Assembly (NCBI RefSeq): GCF_000284415.1
Contig: NC_017059.1
Coordinates: forward strand, 789,124 to 853,123
Direction: 5' to 3'
DNA from: Pararhodospirillum photometricum DSM 122
GTDB taxonomy: Bacteria; Pseudomonadota; Alphaproteobacteria; Rhodospirillales; Rhodospirillaceae
DNA length: 64,000 bases
Shown here: positions 1 to 10,147 of the stretch, piece after piece
Layout of the letters: each line of letters opens with the position of its first letter
Position numbering within the stretch: position 1 is the stretch's first letter
Notes under the pieces: model-generated
The model's database searches: none
What the model saw: only the letters and a program-made list of their open reading frames with translations
What the model was told of the DNA's origin: nothing
Translations under genes and position numbers: made by a program

Positions 1-36
1 AAAAAACTTCTGCCCCCCCTCTCAAGGACCGAGAGA

Positions 37-813
37 TCAGTCGGCGTCCGGGCCGGGAGTGGCGCAGCCGATGGCCCAAAAATCTTCGGCCTTGAGGCTG
101 GCGCCGCCGACCAACGCGCCATCGACATCGGCCAAGCCCAGCAGGGCGCGGGCGTTGTCGGGTTTGACCGACCCCCCATAAAGCACCCGCATCTCGGCCG
201 CCGCCTCGGCCGACAGCACCCGCGCCACCTTGGCCCGGATCGCCCCATGCACCTGGGCCACGTCGTTGAGAGTCGGCGTGCGCCCGGTGCCGATGGCCCA
301 GACGGGCTCATAGGCGATGACCACAGTCTGCGCCGTAGCGCCGGCCGGTAGCGAGCCTTCCAACTGGGTCTCGACCACCCGCAGGGTCTGGCCGGCATCG
401 CGCTGGGCCTCGGTCTCGCCGACACAGATCACGGCGACCAACCCGGCGGCCAGGGCGGCCTCGGCCTTGGCGCGCACCTGGGCATCGCTCTCGCCATGAT
501 CGGCGCGCCGCTCCGAGTGGCCGACAATCACGAACTGACAGCCCTGGTCGGCCAGCATAGCGGCCGAGACGTCGCCGGTATGGGCGCCTGACACCTTGGC
601 ATGGCAGTCCTGCCCCCCGACCGCGATCCCGGTGCCGGCCACCGCCCCCACCACCGTGCCAATCACCGGAAAGGGCGGGCACAACAGCATGTCAAAGCCC
701 ACCGACCCCACGCTGTTGAAGCGCGCCGCCATCGCCTCGGCCAGGGCGCGGGCCTCGGCCTTCAGGCCGTTCATCTTCCAGTTTCCGGCGATCAGCGGGC
801 GACGTGCGATCAT
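37..813 (-). CDS. tpiA: triosephosphate isomerase
   Basis: Interconverts dihydroxyacetone phosphate and glyceraldehyde 3-phosphate in cytosolic glycolysis, gluconeogenesis and the Calvin cycle. The 258-residue protein has the normal family length. GNWKMN at the N-terminus supplies the substrate-binding Asn and Lys. GHSERR (His about 99) carries the electrophilic histidine. [10 protein letters not shown] carries the catalytic Glu (about 169) and the phosphate-gripping loop, and GGSVKP follows near the C-terminus. I chose the ATG at 813, which has AGGAG about 10 bases upstream; a TTG at 819 is in frame but sits very close to that site. The gene stands alone, with a hairpin repeat and a parA-like gene upstream on the same strand. 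Confidence 0.97.
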   Translation of the reverse strand: MIARRPLIAGNWKMNGLKAEARALAEAMAARFNSVGSVGFDMLLCPPFPVIGTVVGAVAGTGIAVGGQDCHAKVSGAHTGDVSAAMLADQGCQFVIVGHSERRADHGESDAQVRAKAEAALAAGLVAVICVGETEAQRDAGQTLRVVETQLEGSLPAGATAQTVVIAYEPVWAIGTGRTPTLNDVAQVHGAIRAKVARVLSAEAAAEMRVLYGGSVKPDNARALLGLADVDGALVGGASLKAEDFWAIGCATPGPDAD

Positions 814-892
814 GGACAACGCTCTCCTGTCTTTTTTTGAGGAATATAAAAAATCTTCTTAGCACAAAAGAGGGGCAGGCGGCAAAAAAGGA

Positions 893-926
893 AAGGCTGG
901 GGAGGTGCGGCCTCCCCAGACCCCTC
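893..926 (+). repeat. 33-bp hairpin repeat, copy 1
   Basis: Core inverted repeat CTGGGGAGG / CCTCCCCAG flanked by AAGG and ACCCCTC. The strand given follows the orientation AAGGCTGGGG...ACCCCTC. Read on the minus strand, the hairpin is followed by a T-rich stretch directly after the parA-like gene, which is the shape of an intrinsic terminator for that gene. Confidence 0.85.
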
Positions 927-932
927 GGGGCC

Positions 933-1580
933 TTAGTCGGGGCGGCCCAGACGGTTCAACACCTCGGCGGTGAGGGCTCGGATTTCCTTGGCGGCGGTGC
1001 CCGTTGGCTCGCTTTCGACCACGCCCAAGCCTTCCAGTACGCTGGCGGCAAAGGCGGTGCGGTTGCCAAGCCGCGCGGAGCACAGCGGCAAGGCGTCGGC
1101 CTTCAGGCGCTCCTCGATCACCCCGGGCAGACGGCCGCGCGGCGGAACCCGGTTGAGGACCACCAGCGGTGTCACCTTCTCCTTTTGCGCGAGCGCCACG
1201 GTGGCGGCGCTGGCCCACAGATCCATCGGGCTCGGTTGCAGCGGAATCAGCAGCAGGTGGGCGACGCGCACGGCGGCGCGGGCTTCGGTTTCGGCGTGGG
1301 GCGGGGTGTCGATCACGATCAGGTCGGCGGCGGTCTTGAGCCGGTCCAGTTCGGGGCCCAGGCGCCAGCCGGCGATGTCGGAGAGGCCCAAGCCCCCGGC
1401 CTCCGCCCCTAAGGTGCGGCAGCGCTGGGCATGCCAGGCGCTCAGGCTGCCTTGAGGATCGATGTCGATCAGGGCGACGCGCGGACCGCGTTCCCGCAGG
1501 GCGACGGCGAGATGGATGGCGAGGGTGGTCTTGCCCGCCCCGCCCTTTTGCTGGGCAATGGTGATGATGCGCGCGGTCAT
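933..1580 (-). CDS. ParA/MinD-family ATPase
   Basis: A 215-residue P-loop ATPase of the ParA/MinD class. The N-terminus has the deviant Walker A motif KGGAGKTT (about residues 11-18). DIDPQGS (Walker A') and VIDTPPH (Walker B region) follow. Family members dimerise on ATP and position DNA or protein cargo. No ParB or centromere-like array is seen beside it, so it is unlikely to be the main chromosomal parA; an orphan cargo-positioning role is an inference. The length is typical of short chromosomal ParA-like proteins without an N-terminal HTH domain. The gene is followed by hairpin repeat copy 1. Confidence 0.88.
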   Translation of the reverse strand: MTARIITIAQQKGGAGKTTLAIHLAVALRERGPRVALIDIDPQGSLSAWHAQRCRTLGAEAGGLGLSDIAGWRLGPELDRLKTAADLIVIDTPPHAETEARAAVRVAHLLLIPLQPSPMDLWASAATVALAQKEKVTPLVVLNRVPPRGRLPGVIEERLKADALPLCSARLGNRTAFAASVLEGLGVVESEPTGTAAKEIRALTAEVLNRLGRPD

Positions 1581-1678
1581 CGGCCCCTCTCTCGCGGTGT
1601 CCCCGAGGGATGTCGGGGCTTGAGGCTACGCAAGCTTGGAGGAAGACAAAAACGATTATTTGGGGAGAGGAAGAAGAG

Positions 1679-1711
1679 AAGGCTGGGGAGGCGGGCCTCC
1701 CCAGACCCCTC
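1679..1711 (+). repeat. 33-bp hairpin repeat, copy 2 (forward)
   Basis: Full-length copy between the divergent parA-like gene and ettA. It forms an inverted pair with the copy at 1735-1766, so the two could fold into one long cruciform or stem. Confidence 0.85.
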
Positions 1712-1734
1712 GTTCACTTTGGCCCCAGGAACGC

Positions 1735-1766
1735 AGGGGTCTGGGGAGGCCCGCCTCCCCAGCCTT
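1735..1766 (-). repeat. 33-bp hairpin repeat, copy 3 (inverted)
   Basis: Reverse-oriented partner of copy 2, about 23 bases away. It is followed on the plus strand by a pyrimidine-rich tract. It lies upstream of ettA, so it does not fit a simple terminator for a plus-strand gene. Confidence 0.85.
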
Positions 1767-1873
1767 CTTCCTTCTCCCCTCCGTCCCGGGGGGTCCGTTG
1801 CATCGGGTCGGGGGGTGGGCTACAACGGCACCACGCTTTTCATTTTTATCCCGAACACGAGCCGGAGCGGTCC

Positions 1874-3553
<1,680 letters not shown>

Positions 3554-3569
3554 GGACTCCCCCAAAACC

Positions 3570-3603
3570 GAGGGGCCTGGGGAGGCCACGCCTCCCCAGC
3601 CTT
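3570..3603 (-). repeat. 33-bp hairpin repeat, copy 4
   Basis: Starts 17 bases after the ettA stop. The plus-strand hairpin is followed by TTGTTTCTT, consistent with a terminator for ettA. Confidence 0.85.
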
Positions 3604-3651
3604 GTTTCTTATCCCGTGCGATGCTCCCTCCCCCATGAGAAAGTCCCCAGT

Positions 3652-5259
3652 GTGAGTCTGGAGCGTGGTGCGTTTTTTACAAAGCGGGCTGTGGTCGAGT
3701 TCATTCTCGATCTGGTCGGCTACACCACCGACCACGCCCTAGAGCAACGCCACGTGCTGGAGCCGGCGGTCGGCGAGGGCGATTTCATCGTCCCCCTCGT
3801 CGAACGCCTGCTGGCCACGGCGGGCTCACTGTCGGCCGAAGCCCTGGCCCCCCTGATCACCGGCATGGAACTGCACGGCCCAACCGCCGCCCTGGCCCGC
3901 CAGCGCGTCGCCGCTGTTTTGGAAGTCCACGGCCATCCCCCGGGCGTGGCCCGCGACCTCGCCGGCCACTGGATCCGCGAGGGGGATTTCCTGCTGGAGC
4001 CGCTGGCCGGACCGTTCGAGAGTGTGGTGGGCAACCCCCCCTATGTCCGCCAGGAGCGGCTGGACCCCCAGCGCTTGGCCGCCTACCGCGCGCGCTACAA
4101 GACCTTGTACGATCGCGCCGACCTCTACGTGCCTTTTTACGAACGCGCCTTGAGCCTGCTGGCCCCGGGCGGCCATCTGGGCTTCATCTGCGCCGACCGC
4201 TGGATGAAAAACCGCTACGGCGGCCCGCTGCGGGCCCTGGTCAGCCGCGACTACCGGCTGAAGGTGGTGGTGGACATGACCGACACCGATGCCTTTCTGG
4301 CGCCGGTCATCGCCTATCCGGCCGTGACCATTCTCAGCCGCGAGACCCCGGGTCCCACCCGTCTGGCCCATCGCCCGGCCGCCACCCCCGAGGTCCTGCG
4401 GCCTCTAGCCCGCGCCCTGACGGCGCCCACGCCCCGCCCGCCCGTGCAGGAGGTGGAGGAGAGCGGACGCGGCAAGGCGCCGTGGATCCTCGGCCACGCC
4501 GACCAAACGGCTCTGGTCCGCCGCCTGGAAGCCGCGTTTCCCCCGCTGGAAGAGGCCGGGGTCGCCGTCGGCATCGGCGTGGCTACCGGGGCCGATGCGG
4601 TGTTCATCGCGCCCTACGACAGCCTCGACGTCGAGCCCGCCTGCAAGCTGCCCCTGGTGATGACCCGCGATCTGGTGGAAGGGCGGGTGGCGTGGCGCGG
4701 CCTTGGCGTCGTCAATCCCTTTGCCACCGGCGAGACCCTGGTCCCCCTCGCCGCCTATCCCCGGCTGGCCGCCTACCTGGAGCGCCACCGCGCCCGCCTG
4801 AGCGCCCGCCATGTCGCCAAGCGCCAGCCCGCTGCTTGGTATCGCCCCATCGACCGCCTGCACGCGAGCCTCACCACGCGACCCAAGCTCCTGATCCCCG
4901 ACATCAAGGGGTCGGCCCACATCGTCTTGGAGGAAGGGCGGTATTATCCTCATCACAACCTTTATCACCTAACCAGCGACACCTGGGATTTGCGAGCCTT
5001 GCGCACCGTGTTGTCGGCTGGCATCGCCTCCCTGTTCGTCGGCGCCTATTCGCCTCGCCTGCGCGGTGATTTCTTGCGGTTTCAGGCCCAGTATCTTCGG
5101 CGCATCCGCCTGCCGCGTTGGGAAAGCGTGGACGAGGCCCTGCGGCGGCGCTTGACCGAGGGCGACCACGAGGCGGTGGGCGCGGTCTATGAGATGACTC
5201 GAAGCGAGCGGCAGGTGATGGGAAGGCTGGGGAGGCTGGCCTCCCCAGACCCCTCCTGA
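3652..5259 (+). CDS. type II N6-adenine DNA methyltransferase (M.PaeR7I-like)
   Basis: Modification enzyme expected to methylate adenine in the site cut by the next gene, probably CTCGAG. Near the N-terminus is [17 protein letters not shown] (motif I, AdoMet binding) follows, and NPPY (motif IV, target adenine) lies at about residue 128. A target-recognition half follows to the end. With the GTG at 3652 the protein is 535 residues, close to M.PaeR7I as I recall it. An in-frame GTG at 3616 would add 12 residues, but GAGAAAG sits at the right distance for 3652. The final eleven or so residues ([11 protein letters not shown]) are encoded by a hairpin repeat, so the native C-terminus was replaced. 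It overlaps nothing and lies 33 bases before the endonuclease, in the same orientation. Confidence 0.87.
   Translation: MSLERGAFFTKRAVVEFILDLVGYTTDHALEQRHVLEPAVGEGDFIVPLVERLLATAGSLSAEALAPLITGMELHGPTAALARQRVAAVLEVHGHPPGVARDLAGHWIREGDFLLEPLAGPFESVVGNPPYVRQERLDPQRLAAYRARYKTLYDRADLYVPFYERALSLLAPGGHLGFICADRWMKNRYGGPLRALVSRDYRLKVVVDMTDTDAFLAPVIAYPAVTILSRETPGPTRLAHRPAATPEVLRPLARALTAPTPRPPVQEVEESGRGKAPWILGHADQTALVRRLEAAFPPLEEAGVAVGIGVATGADAVFIAPYDSLDVEPACKLPLVMTRDLVEGRVAWRGLGVVNPFATGETLVPLAAYPRLAAYLERHRARLSARHVAKRQPAAWYRPIDRLHASLTTRPKLLIPDIKGSAHIVLEEGRYYPHHNLYHLTSDTWDLRALRTVLSAGIASLFVGAYSPRLRGDFLRFQAQYLRRIRLPRWESVDEALRRRLTEGDHEAVGAVYEMTRSERQVMGRLGRLASPDPS
5223..5255 (+). repeat. 33-bp hairpin repeat, copy 5 (inside a CDS)
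   Basis: Lies wholly within the 3' end of the methyltransferase gene and encodes its last residues; the stop codon follows four bases later. It is in the forward orientation, unlike most copies after plus-strand genes. Confidence 0.85.
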
Positions 5260-5292
5260 CCTTTTTTGTGCACGGTTTTCAGGGGAGGGAGC

Positions 5293-6015
5293 ATGCTCGA
5301 TCTTGTCGCGTATGAGGGGCGGGCCCGCGCTGCGGTGCGCGCCTTCTGGCAGGCCCGAGGCTACGCCCACGCCCGCCAGCAAGAAGGCGGCAGCCGCGAT
5401 CAGGGTGAGCGGGCCGGTGTCACCGCCGGCAAGAACATGGATGCCTTTGTCGATCTCGTCACCGATTTGGTGCGGGCCAATGGCCTTGGCGATGCCTTGG
5501 TCCACCGCCAACGCGCTTTGCTCACCCTGCCCGGCCACTTCCGCGCCACCAAGCAATGGGATGTGCTGATCTTTCAGGAAAAGCGGTTGATCGCTGCCCT
5601 GGAGTTCAAGAGTCAGGCCGGGCCGTCGTTCAGCAGCAACTTCAACAACCGCTGTGAGGAGGCGATCGGCACGGCCCTGGATCTTTGGACGGCGTGCCGC
5701 GAGGGCGCGTTTGGCCCGGGGGCCCGACCCTTTGTCGGCTGGCTGATGCTGGTGGAGGACGCCCCGGGCTCGCGCGCGCCGGTGCGCGACACCTGCCCCC
5801 ACTTTCCGCTTGATCCCGCCTTCACCGGCGCCTCCTACCTGGAGCGCTATACCGTGCTGTGCCAACGCCTGATGCAAGAGCGGCTTTATACGGCGGCCGG
5901 GGTGATGGCCAGCCCGCGTGACACGGACAGCTACCGCGATCTCAGCCCTGAGACCAGCTTGCGGGCTTTTCTGGCGGCGTTGGCCGGGCACGCGGCGGCG
6001 CAGGCGCTTGGGTAG
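5293..6015 (+). CDS. PaeR7I/XhoI-family restriction endonuclease
   Basis: Type II endonuclease of the PaeR7I/XhoI family, whose characterised members cut CTCGAG. The 240-residue length fits (family about 245). A PD-(D/E)xK-type core is visible: Asp90 in KQWDVLIF, then Glu104 and Lys106 in [22 protein letters not shown] follows, a conserved stretch of the family. The ATG at 5293 is chosen because AGGGGAGGG lies immediately upstream; the GTG at 5266 has no such site. It pairs with the preceding methyltransferase. No controller (C) protein gene is seen, so timing of expression is not explained. Site specificity is inferred from family membership only. Confidence 0.87.
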   Translation: MLDLVAYEGRARAAVRAFWQARGYAHARQQEGGSRDQGERAGVTAGKNMDAFVDLVTDLVRANGLGDALVHRQRALLTLPGHFRATKQWDVLIFQEKRLIAALEFKSQAGPSFSSNFNNRCEEAIGTALDLWTACREGAFGPGARPFVGWLMLVEDAPGSRAPVRDTCPHFPLDPAFTGASYLERYTVLCQRLMQERLYTAAGVMASPRDTDSYRDLSPETSLRAFLAALAGHAAAQALG

Positions 6016-6036
6016 GAAGGGAAGGCCCCAGGCAAT

Positions 6037-6069
6037 GAGGGGTCTGGGGAGGCCAGCCTCCCCAGCCTT
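6037..6069 (-). repeat. 33-bp hairpin repeat, copy 6
   Basis: Lies between the convergent endonuclease and deacylase genes. The plus-strand hairpin is followed by CTTTTTCT, consistent with a terminator after the endonuclease. Confidence 0.85.
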
Positions 6070-6077
6070 CCTTTTTC

Positions 6078-7175
6078 TCACGCCGTCAACAACACCCCCT
6101 GACGATGCGCCAACGGCTCCTCTCCCGCGACCTTGACGATAATGTCCCCAGGACGCACCAGCCGACGAGACAGCCGGGCGAACACCACGCCAGACGCCCG
6201 GGACACCACCGGATGGCGCCGCCCCTCGGCATCAAGCACCTCGGCCACCACCGCCCCCGCCGCCACGCGTTCGCCAAGAGCGGCGCCATAAATCACCAAA
6301 CCAGGGCACGGCGCGGCAATCATGTCCACGCCCTCCAAAGGTCCACTCTGGCCGGCAAACACAGGAACCGGGGAGGCGTCGCGCACGATGCCATAGCGGG
6401 CCAACAAGGCCAGCAAGGCCAAGGCATCGGCCCGTGCCAGGGTATCGTCTACGTCGGTGGCGCCGCGCAGCTCAAGGGTCACCGCCACCGTGCCAAACTC
6501 GCCCGGTGCCAGACGCTCGCGCACCGCACCCCAGGGAGCGGAAAGGGCCTCGTCAAAGGGGCGGTCGCCGGAGGTATCGGCCAGCAGCACCACCGGCGCC
6601 CCAACAAAAGCGGCAATCTCGCGCACCGCCGCCGCTTGGCTGGCCGCGCCGTAGACATGCAAGATGGCCTCGCTATCGCAGTGCAGATCCAAAACCAGAT
6701 CGGCATCGAGGGCCAAGCCAAACAAGAGATGCTTGAGGGCCGCCGACTCTTCCACCGGCTGGGGCCGCGCCGCCCAAGCCTGTCGCAAGGCGCGCCGCCC
6801 CTCGGCCACGGCCAACGGTCCGGTGGACGGCAGCGCGGCCGTAAGGGCGGCCTCAAGATCAAGATGCAGGCGATTGAAGTTCACCCCGGTGTCGAAGTGA
6901 AAGCGCCCAGACAGACCGTCGCGCAGGCGCTGCCCAAGCCCCACGGGGTTGGCGATGGGCACCAAGATCACCCGGCCGCTCAGGCGTCCGTCGCGCTCGG
7001 CGTCGGCCAGCAGGGCCGCCAAATGGTGCAAGACCAAGCGACCGGGGGGCTCGTCGGCGTGCAGACCGGCCTGAAGGTAGGCGGTTGGGCCGGTCTCGCC
7101 CCACTCCTGCACGATGAGAAAGCGATCGGTCCCCGGGTCGGTGGGGGGCAGAGCGATCTTGCGGGTTCTGGCCAT
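6078..7175 (-). CDS. succinylglutamate desuccinylase/aspartoacylase (M14) family protein
   Basis: Zinc-dependent deacylase/carboxypeptidase-like enzyme of 365 residues. The first two zinc ligands are in GLHADEPPG (His and Glu, about residues 38-41). NPVG and FNR follow as substrate-binding elements. DLHCD (about residue 164) supplies the third ligand. The C-terminal part (about 275-365) looks like the beta domain often seen in the family, ending IIVKVAGEEPL. The true substrate cannot be read from sequence; family members remove N-acyl groups from amino acids. It is transcribed towards the restriction gene and lies 47 bases downstream of a DUF3126 gene in the same direction. Confidence 0.85.
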   Translation of the reverse strand: MARTRKIALPPTDPGTDRFLIVQEWGETGPTAYLQAGLHADEPPGRLVLHHLAALLADAERDGRLSGRVILVPIANPVGLGQRLRDGLSGRFHFDTGVNFNRLHLDLEAALTAALPSTGPLAVAEGRRALRQAWAARPQPVEESAALKHLLFGLALDADLVLDLHCDSEAILHVYGAASQAAAVREIAAFVGAPVVLLADTSGDRPFDEALSAPWGAVRERLAPGEFGTVAVTLELRGATDVDDTLARADALALLALLARYGIVRDASPVPVFAGQSGPLEGVDMIAAPCPGLVIYGAALGERVAAGAVVAEVLDAEGRRHPVVSRASGVVFARLSRRLVRPGDIIVKVAGEEPLAHRQGVLLTA

Positions 7176-7221
7176 CTCGTTCCCCTTCTTTCCCCGCCGC
7201 CGCGAGACCGAGGAGAGACTG

Positions 7222-7431
7222 TTAGAGATCCATATCGAGGATCACCATGTTGAAGGCGTAAGAGACTTCCCCCTCGTCCTCGTCGCGATTGATGGTGCCG
7301 ATGAACTCCCCATCAATGGCCACCTCGCACGAGCCCTTGCTCTTGCCAGGGGGCGGCGTCACCGTCAGGCCATCGTGGCCGAAGGTGCGACGCAGATAAG
7401 CCTCAACCTTCCGTACTTCTGCGGGCGTCAT
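7222..7431 (-). CDS. DUF3126 family protein
   Basis: A 69-residue protein found widely in alphaproteobacteria and of unknown function. It is acidic, with no signal peptide or membrane segment. The core SCEVAIDGEFIGTINRDED followed by GEVSYAFNMVILDMDL is the family signature as I recall it. It may be co-transcribed with the deacylase 46 bases downstream. Complete at both ends. Confidence 0.85.
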   Translation of the reverse strand: MTPAEVRKVEAYLRRTFGHDGLTVTPPPGKSKGSCEVAIDGEFIGTINRDEDEGEVSYAFNMVILDMDL

Positions 7432-7526
7432 TAACAGCGTTCCTTCCCTAACGAATCAGGTGCAGAGGGTAGGCGTCGGCGGGGGCGGCGACAATGATTT
7501 TCGGGGCGCCGGTTGGTTTGAAAGGG

Positions 7527-7559
7527 AAGGCTGGGGAGGCGCGGCCTCCCCAGACCCCA
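7527..7559 (+). repeat. 33-bp hairpin repeat, copy 7 (forward)
   Basis: Inverted pair with the copy at 7582-7615 in the gap between cobF and the DUF3126 gene. Read on the minus strand it is followed by TTCCCTTTC, so it could end the cob transcript. Confidence 0.85.
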
Positions 7560-7581
7560 CGCTCGTCAGGCCCCAGGCAAC

Positions 7582-7615
7582 GAGGGGTCTGGGGAGGCCG
7601 CGCCTCCCCAGCCTT
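7582..7615 (-). repeat. 33-bp hairpin repeat, copy 8 (inverted)
   Basis: Partner of copy 7, 12 bases from the cobF stop. The pair would form a stem of two nested hairpins. Confidence 0.85.
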
Positions 7616-7627
7616 GCTTTTCCTGCC

Positions 7628-8386
7628 TTACGGCTTACGCAAAATATACGTATCCATCACCCAACCGTTCTGCGCCCGCACGGCCTCCAACTCACCCTCG
7701 ATGGCATCAGCCACCTCGGCCACCGGCCCAGCAATCAGGCGCTCGTCCGGGCTGCCCAGCAAGGCGCCCCAATAGACCTCGTGGCCGGTCTCGGCGAAGC
7801 GACGAAAAGCCTGACGGGAATCGAGCATCACCACAGCGTTGGTCACATCCGCCGGAGCCACATCCTCCAGCAAGCGACCGGTAGTGATGGTGATGGTCTC
7901 GGCGATCCGGTTGAGCGGGATGCGATGGCGCGCGGTGAGCACCTGCACCGAGGTGATCCCAGGAATCACGGTAAAGTCGAAATCCTGCCGCCCCTGGCGC
8001 TGCAACAACGACAGGGATTCGATCATCCCATCATACAAAGAAGGGTCGCCCCAGACCAGGAAGGCCCCGACCTGACCCTCGGTCAGTTCGTTGGCGATCA
8101 GGTCGCCAATGATCGTCAGCCGCTCGTCGCGCCACTCGATCACCCCTTCGGCATAATTGGGGTTTTCGCGGTTGCGCTGCGGGCTGGCCGCCGTCACCAC
8201 CCGGTAGGGCCGCTCACCGGCATAGCGCTCCAGAATGTCCCGGCGCACCGCCAGCAATGATTCTTTACCGCGCCCGGCTTTCTCCAGCAGAAAGAAGACA
8301 TCCACAGTCTTCATGGTGTTGATAGCCTGCACGGTCACCATCTCCGGGTCCCCGGGACCGATGCCGATCAAATGAACGGTTTTCAT
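7628..8386 (-). CDS. cobF: precorrin-6A synthase (deacetylating)
   Basis: Methylates C1 of precorrin-5 with AdoMet and releases the extruded acetyl group, a step specific to the aerobic cobalamin route. The 252-residue protein is an SUMT-type tetrapyrrole methylase: the N-terminal GIGPGDPEMVTVQA is the glycine-rich cofactor loop, VWGDPSLYDG is the second signature and VIPGITSVQ the third. It is the last gene of a cobL-cobQ-cobF series on the minus strand. Repeat copies lie on both sides, so co-transcription with cobQ is not assured. Confidence 0.95.
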   Translation of the reverse strand: MKTVHLIGIGPGDPEMVTVQAINTMKTVDVFFLLEKAGRGKESLLAVRRDILERYAGERPYRVVTAASPQRNRENPNYAEGVIEWRDERLTIIGDLIANELTEGQVGAFLVWGDPSLYDGMIESLSLLQRQGRQDFDFTVIPGITSVQVLTARHRIPLNRIAETITITTGRLLEDVAPADVTNAVVMLDSRQAFRRFAETGHEVYWGALLGSPDERLIAGPVAEVADAIEGELEAVRAQNGWVMDTYILRKP

Positions 8387-8413
8387 GAATGCTGTTGCCT
8401 TGTCGATGGAAAC

Positions 8414-8446
8414 GAGGGGTCTGGGGAGGCCGCGCCTCCCCAGCCT
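8414..8446 (-). repeat. 33-bp hairpin repeat, copy 9
   Basis: Between cobQ and cobF. Its T-rich side is on the plus strand, so it is not oriented as an intrinsic terminator for the minus-strand cob transcript. Confidence 0.85.
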
Positions 8447-8461
8447 TTCCTTCTTTTGCTC

Positions 8462-10024
8462 TTACCGTGCGAGAGCCAGCAGGGCATCAAGATCGAGACT
8501 GGCCTCGATATGGTCGGCCAGCGCGTCGAGCGCCGCTTCAACCCGGTGTTCATAGTCCAACGCCGACGCCCGCGCTCCCACCAAGCCCAACCAATGAGAG
8601 CGGAAGGCATCGGCACAGAAAACACCATGCACATAGCCCCCCATCACCCGGCCATCGGCCGACACGGCCCCCTCGTCGCGCACCAGACCCTGGCCGTCGT
8701 CAAGCCGCAGCCAAGGCCGGGCCAAGCCGGGACCCTGGGTCCGGCCCATGTGCATTTCGTAGCCGGTGACGCGGCAGCCGCTCAGGGTGTCGGTGACGTC
8801 CATGTCGATCAGGGTCTTTTCCCGGCCGATGGTGGTCTCCAGATCGAGCAGCCCCAGGCCCGGGGTCTCGCCGGCTGGTCCCTCGAGGCCGTCGGGATCG
8901 CGCAGTACCCGGCCCAGCATCTGATACCCCGCACACAAGCCCACCACCCGGCCGCCGCGCCGGACATGGGCCTGGATGTCGATGTCCCAGCCGTTTTCGC
9001 GCAAGTACGCCAGATCGGTACGGGTCGCCTTAGAACCCGGCAGGATCACCACATCGGTATCGGCCAAGATCGGCTGGCCCGGCTGCACCCAGCGCAATTC
9101 CACTCCGGGTTCGGCCGACAGGGGATCCAGGTCATCAAAGTTGGCGGTGCGCAGCAAACGCGGCACCGAGATCACCAGACCGCGCCCGCCGCCATCAACC
9201 GGACGCTCCAAGGCTAGGGAGTCCTCGGCCGGCAGGCGGTCGGCCTCGGGGAACCAGCGCAGCATGCCCAGGCACGGCCAACCGGTATGCTGGGTGATGG
9301 TCGCGCAGGCCGGCTCAAAGATCGACCAGTCGCCGCGAAACTTGTTGATCAGATAGCCCACCACCCGTTCGCGATCGGGGGCACTCAACAGGGCATGACT
9401 GCCGACAATCGCCCCCATGGTACCGCCCCGGTCGATGTCGGACAAAAAGATCACCGGCAGGTCGGCGGACTCGGCCAAACGCATGTTGGTGATGTCGGTG
9501 CTGCGCAAATACACCTCGGCCCCGCTGCCCGCCCCTTCGACCAGCACCAAATCGGCCTCGGTGGTCAGGCGATAGAAGCTGTCGAGAACCGCCGGCATCA
9601 ACGAGCGGCGCATCAGGTGGTATTCGCGGGCCGGGCAGTTGCCCAGCACCCGACCGCGCAGCACCACCTGCGAGCCGATTTCGGTCTGGGGCTTGAGCAG
9701 CACCGGGTTCATGTGGATAGAGGGCACCACGCCGCAGGCTCGGGCCTGCAAGGCCTGGGCCCGGCCGATCTCGCCCTTGACCACGCTGCCATCGGGTCCC
9801 GGAGGGGCGTCGCTGTCCTGGGCGATGGCGGCGTTGTTGCTCATGTTCTGGGCCTTGAACGGCCGCACCGCCAGACCGCGCCGGGTATAGGCCCGGCACA
9901 AGCCAGCGACGAGCATGCTTTTGCCCACGTCGGAACTGGTGCCCTGGATCATCAAGGCGCGAGCCCGCCGGGGCCCCAGGGCGGGCACGGTGGGCAGATC
10001 GGACGGCAACGGCGGTACAGGCAT
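8462..10024 (-). CDS. cobQ: cobyric acid synthase (glutamine-hydrolysing)
   Basis: Amidates side chains b, d, e and g of adenosylcobyrinic acid a,c-diamide using glutamine and ATP. N-terminal dethiobiotin-synthetase-like domain: GTSSDVGKS (P-loop variant) and KAQNMSNNA. C-terminal class I glutaminase-like domain: GLCAGYQMLG with the nucleophilic Cys, plus a late GGYVHGVF. About 520 residues, slightly longer than the usual 480-500. The start is ATG at 10024; a GTG lies one codon earlier. Between cobL and cobF on the same strand. Confidence 0.96.
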   Translation of the reverse strand: MPVPPLPSDLPTVPALGPRRARALMIQGTSSDVGKSMLVAGLCRAYTRRGLAVRPFKAQNMSNNAAIAQDSDAPPGPDGSVVKGEIGRAQALQARACGVVPSIHMNPVLLKPQTEIGSQVVLRGRVLGNCPAREYHLMRRSLMPAVLDSFYRLTTEADLVLVEGAGSGAEVYLRSTDITNMRLAESADLPVIFLSDIDRGGTMGAIVGSHALLSAPDRERVVGYLINKFRGDWSIFEPACATITQHTGWPCLGMLRWFPEADRLPAEDSLALERPVDGGGRGLVISVPRLLRTANFDDLDPLSAEPGVELRWVQPGQPILADTDVVILPGSKATRTDLAYLRENGWDIDIQAHVRRGGRVVGLCAGYQMLGRVLRDPDGLEGPAGETPGLGLLDLETTIGREKTLIDMDVTDTLSGCRVTGYEMHMGRTQGPGLARPWLRLDDGQGLVRDEGAVSADGRVMGGYVHGVFCADAFRSHWLGLVGARASALDYEHRVEAALDALADHIEASLDLDALLALAR

Positions 10025-10079
10025 CACCCAACCCCTTTACACAAGAGAGGCTCAGGGCCTCTTGGGAGTCAAAAAAGGG

Positions 10080-10112
10080 AAGGCTGGGGAGGCTTGCCTC
10101 CCCAGACCCCTC
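10080..10112 (+). repeat. 33-bp hairpin repeat, copy 10
   Basis: Between cobL and cobQ. Read on the minus strand it is followed by CCCTTTTTTGAC, a terminator shape placed inside the apparent cob operon; it may attenuate cobQ expression. Confidence 0.85.
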
Positions 10113-10147
10113 CGTCCTGTTTCTCTCTGATCGGCCGTCGCGCGGCC

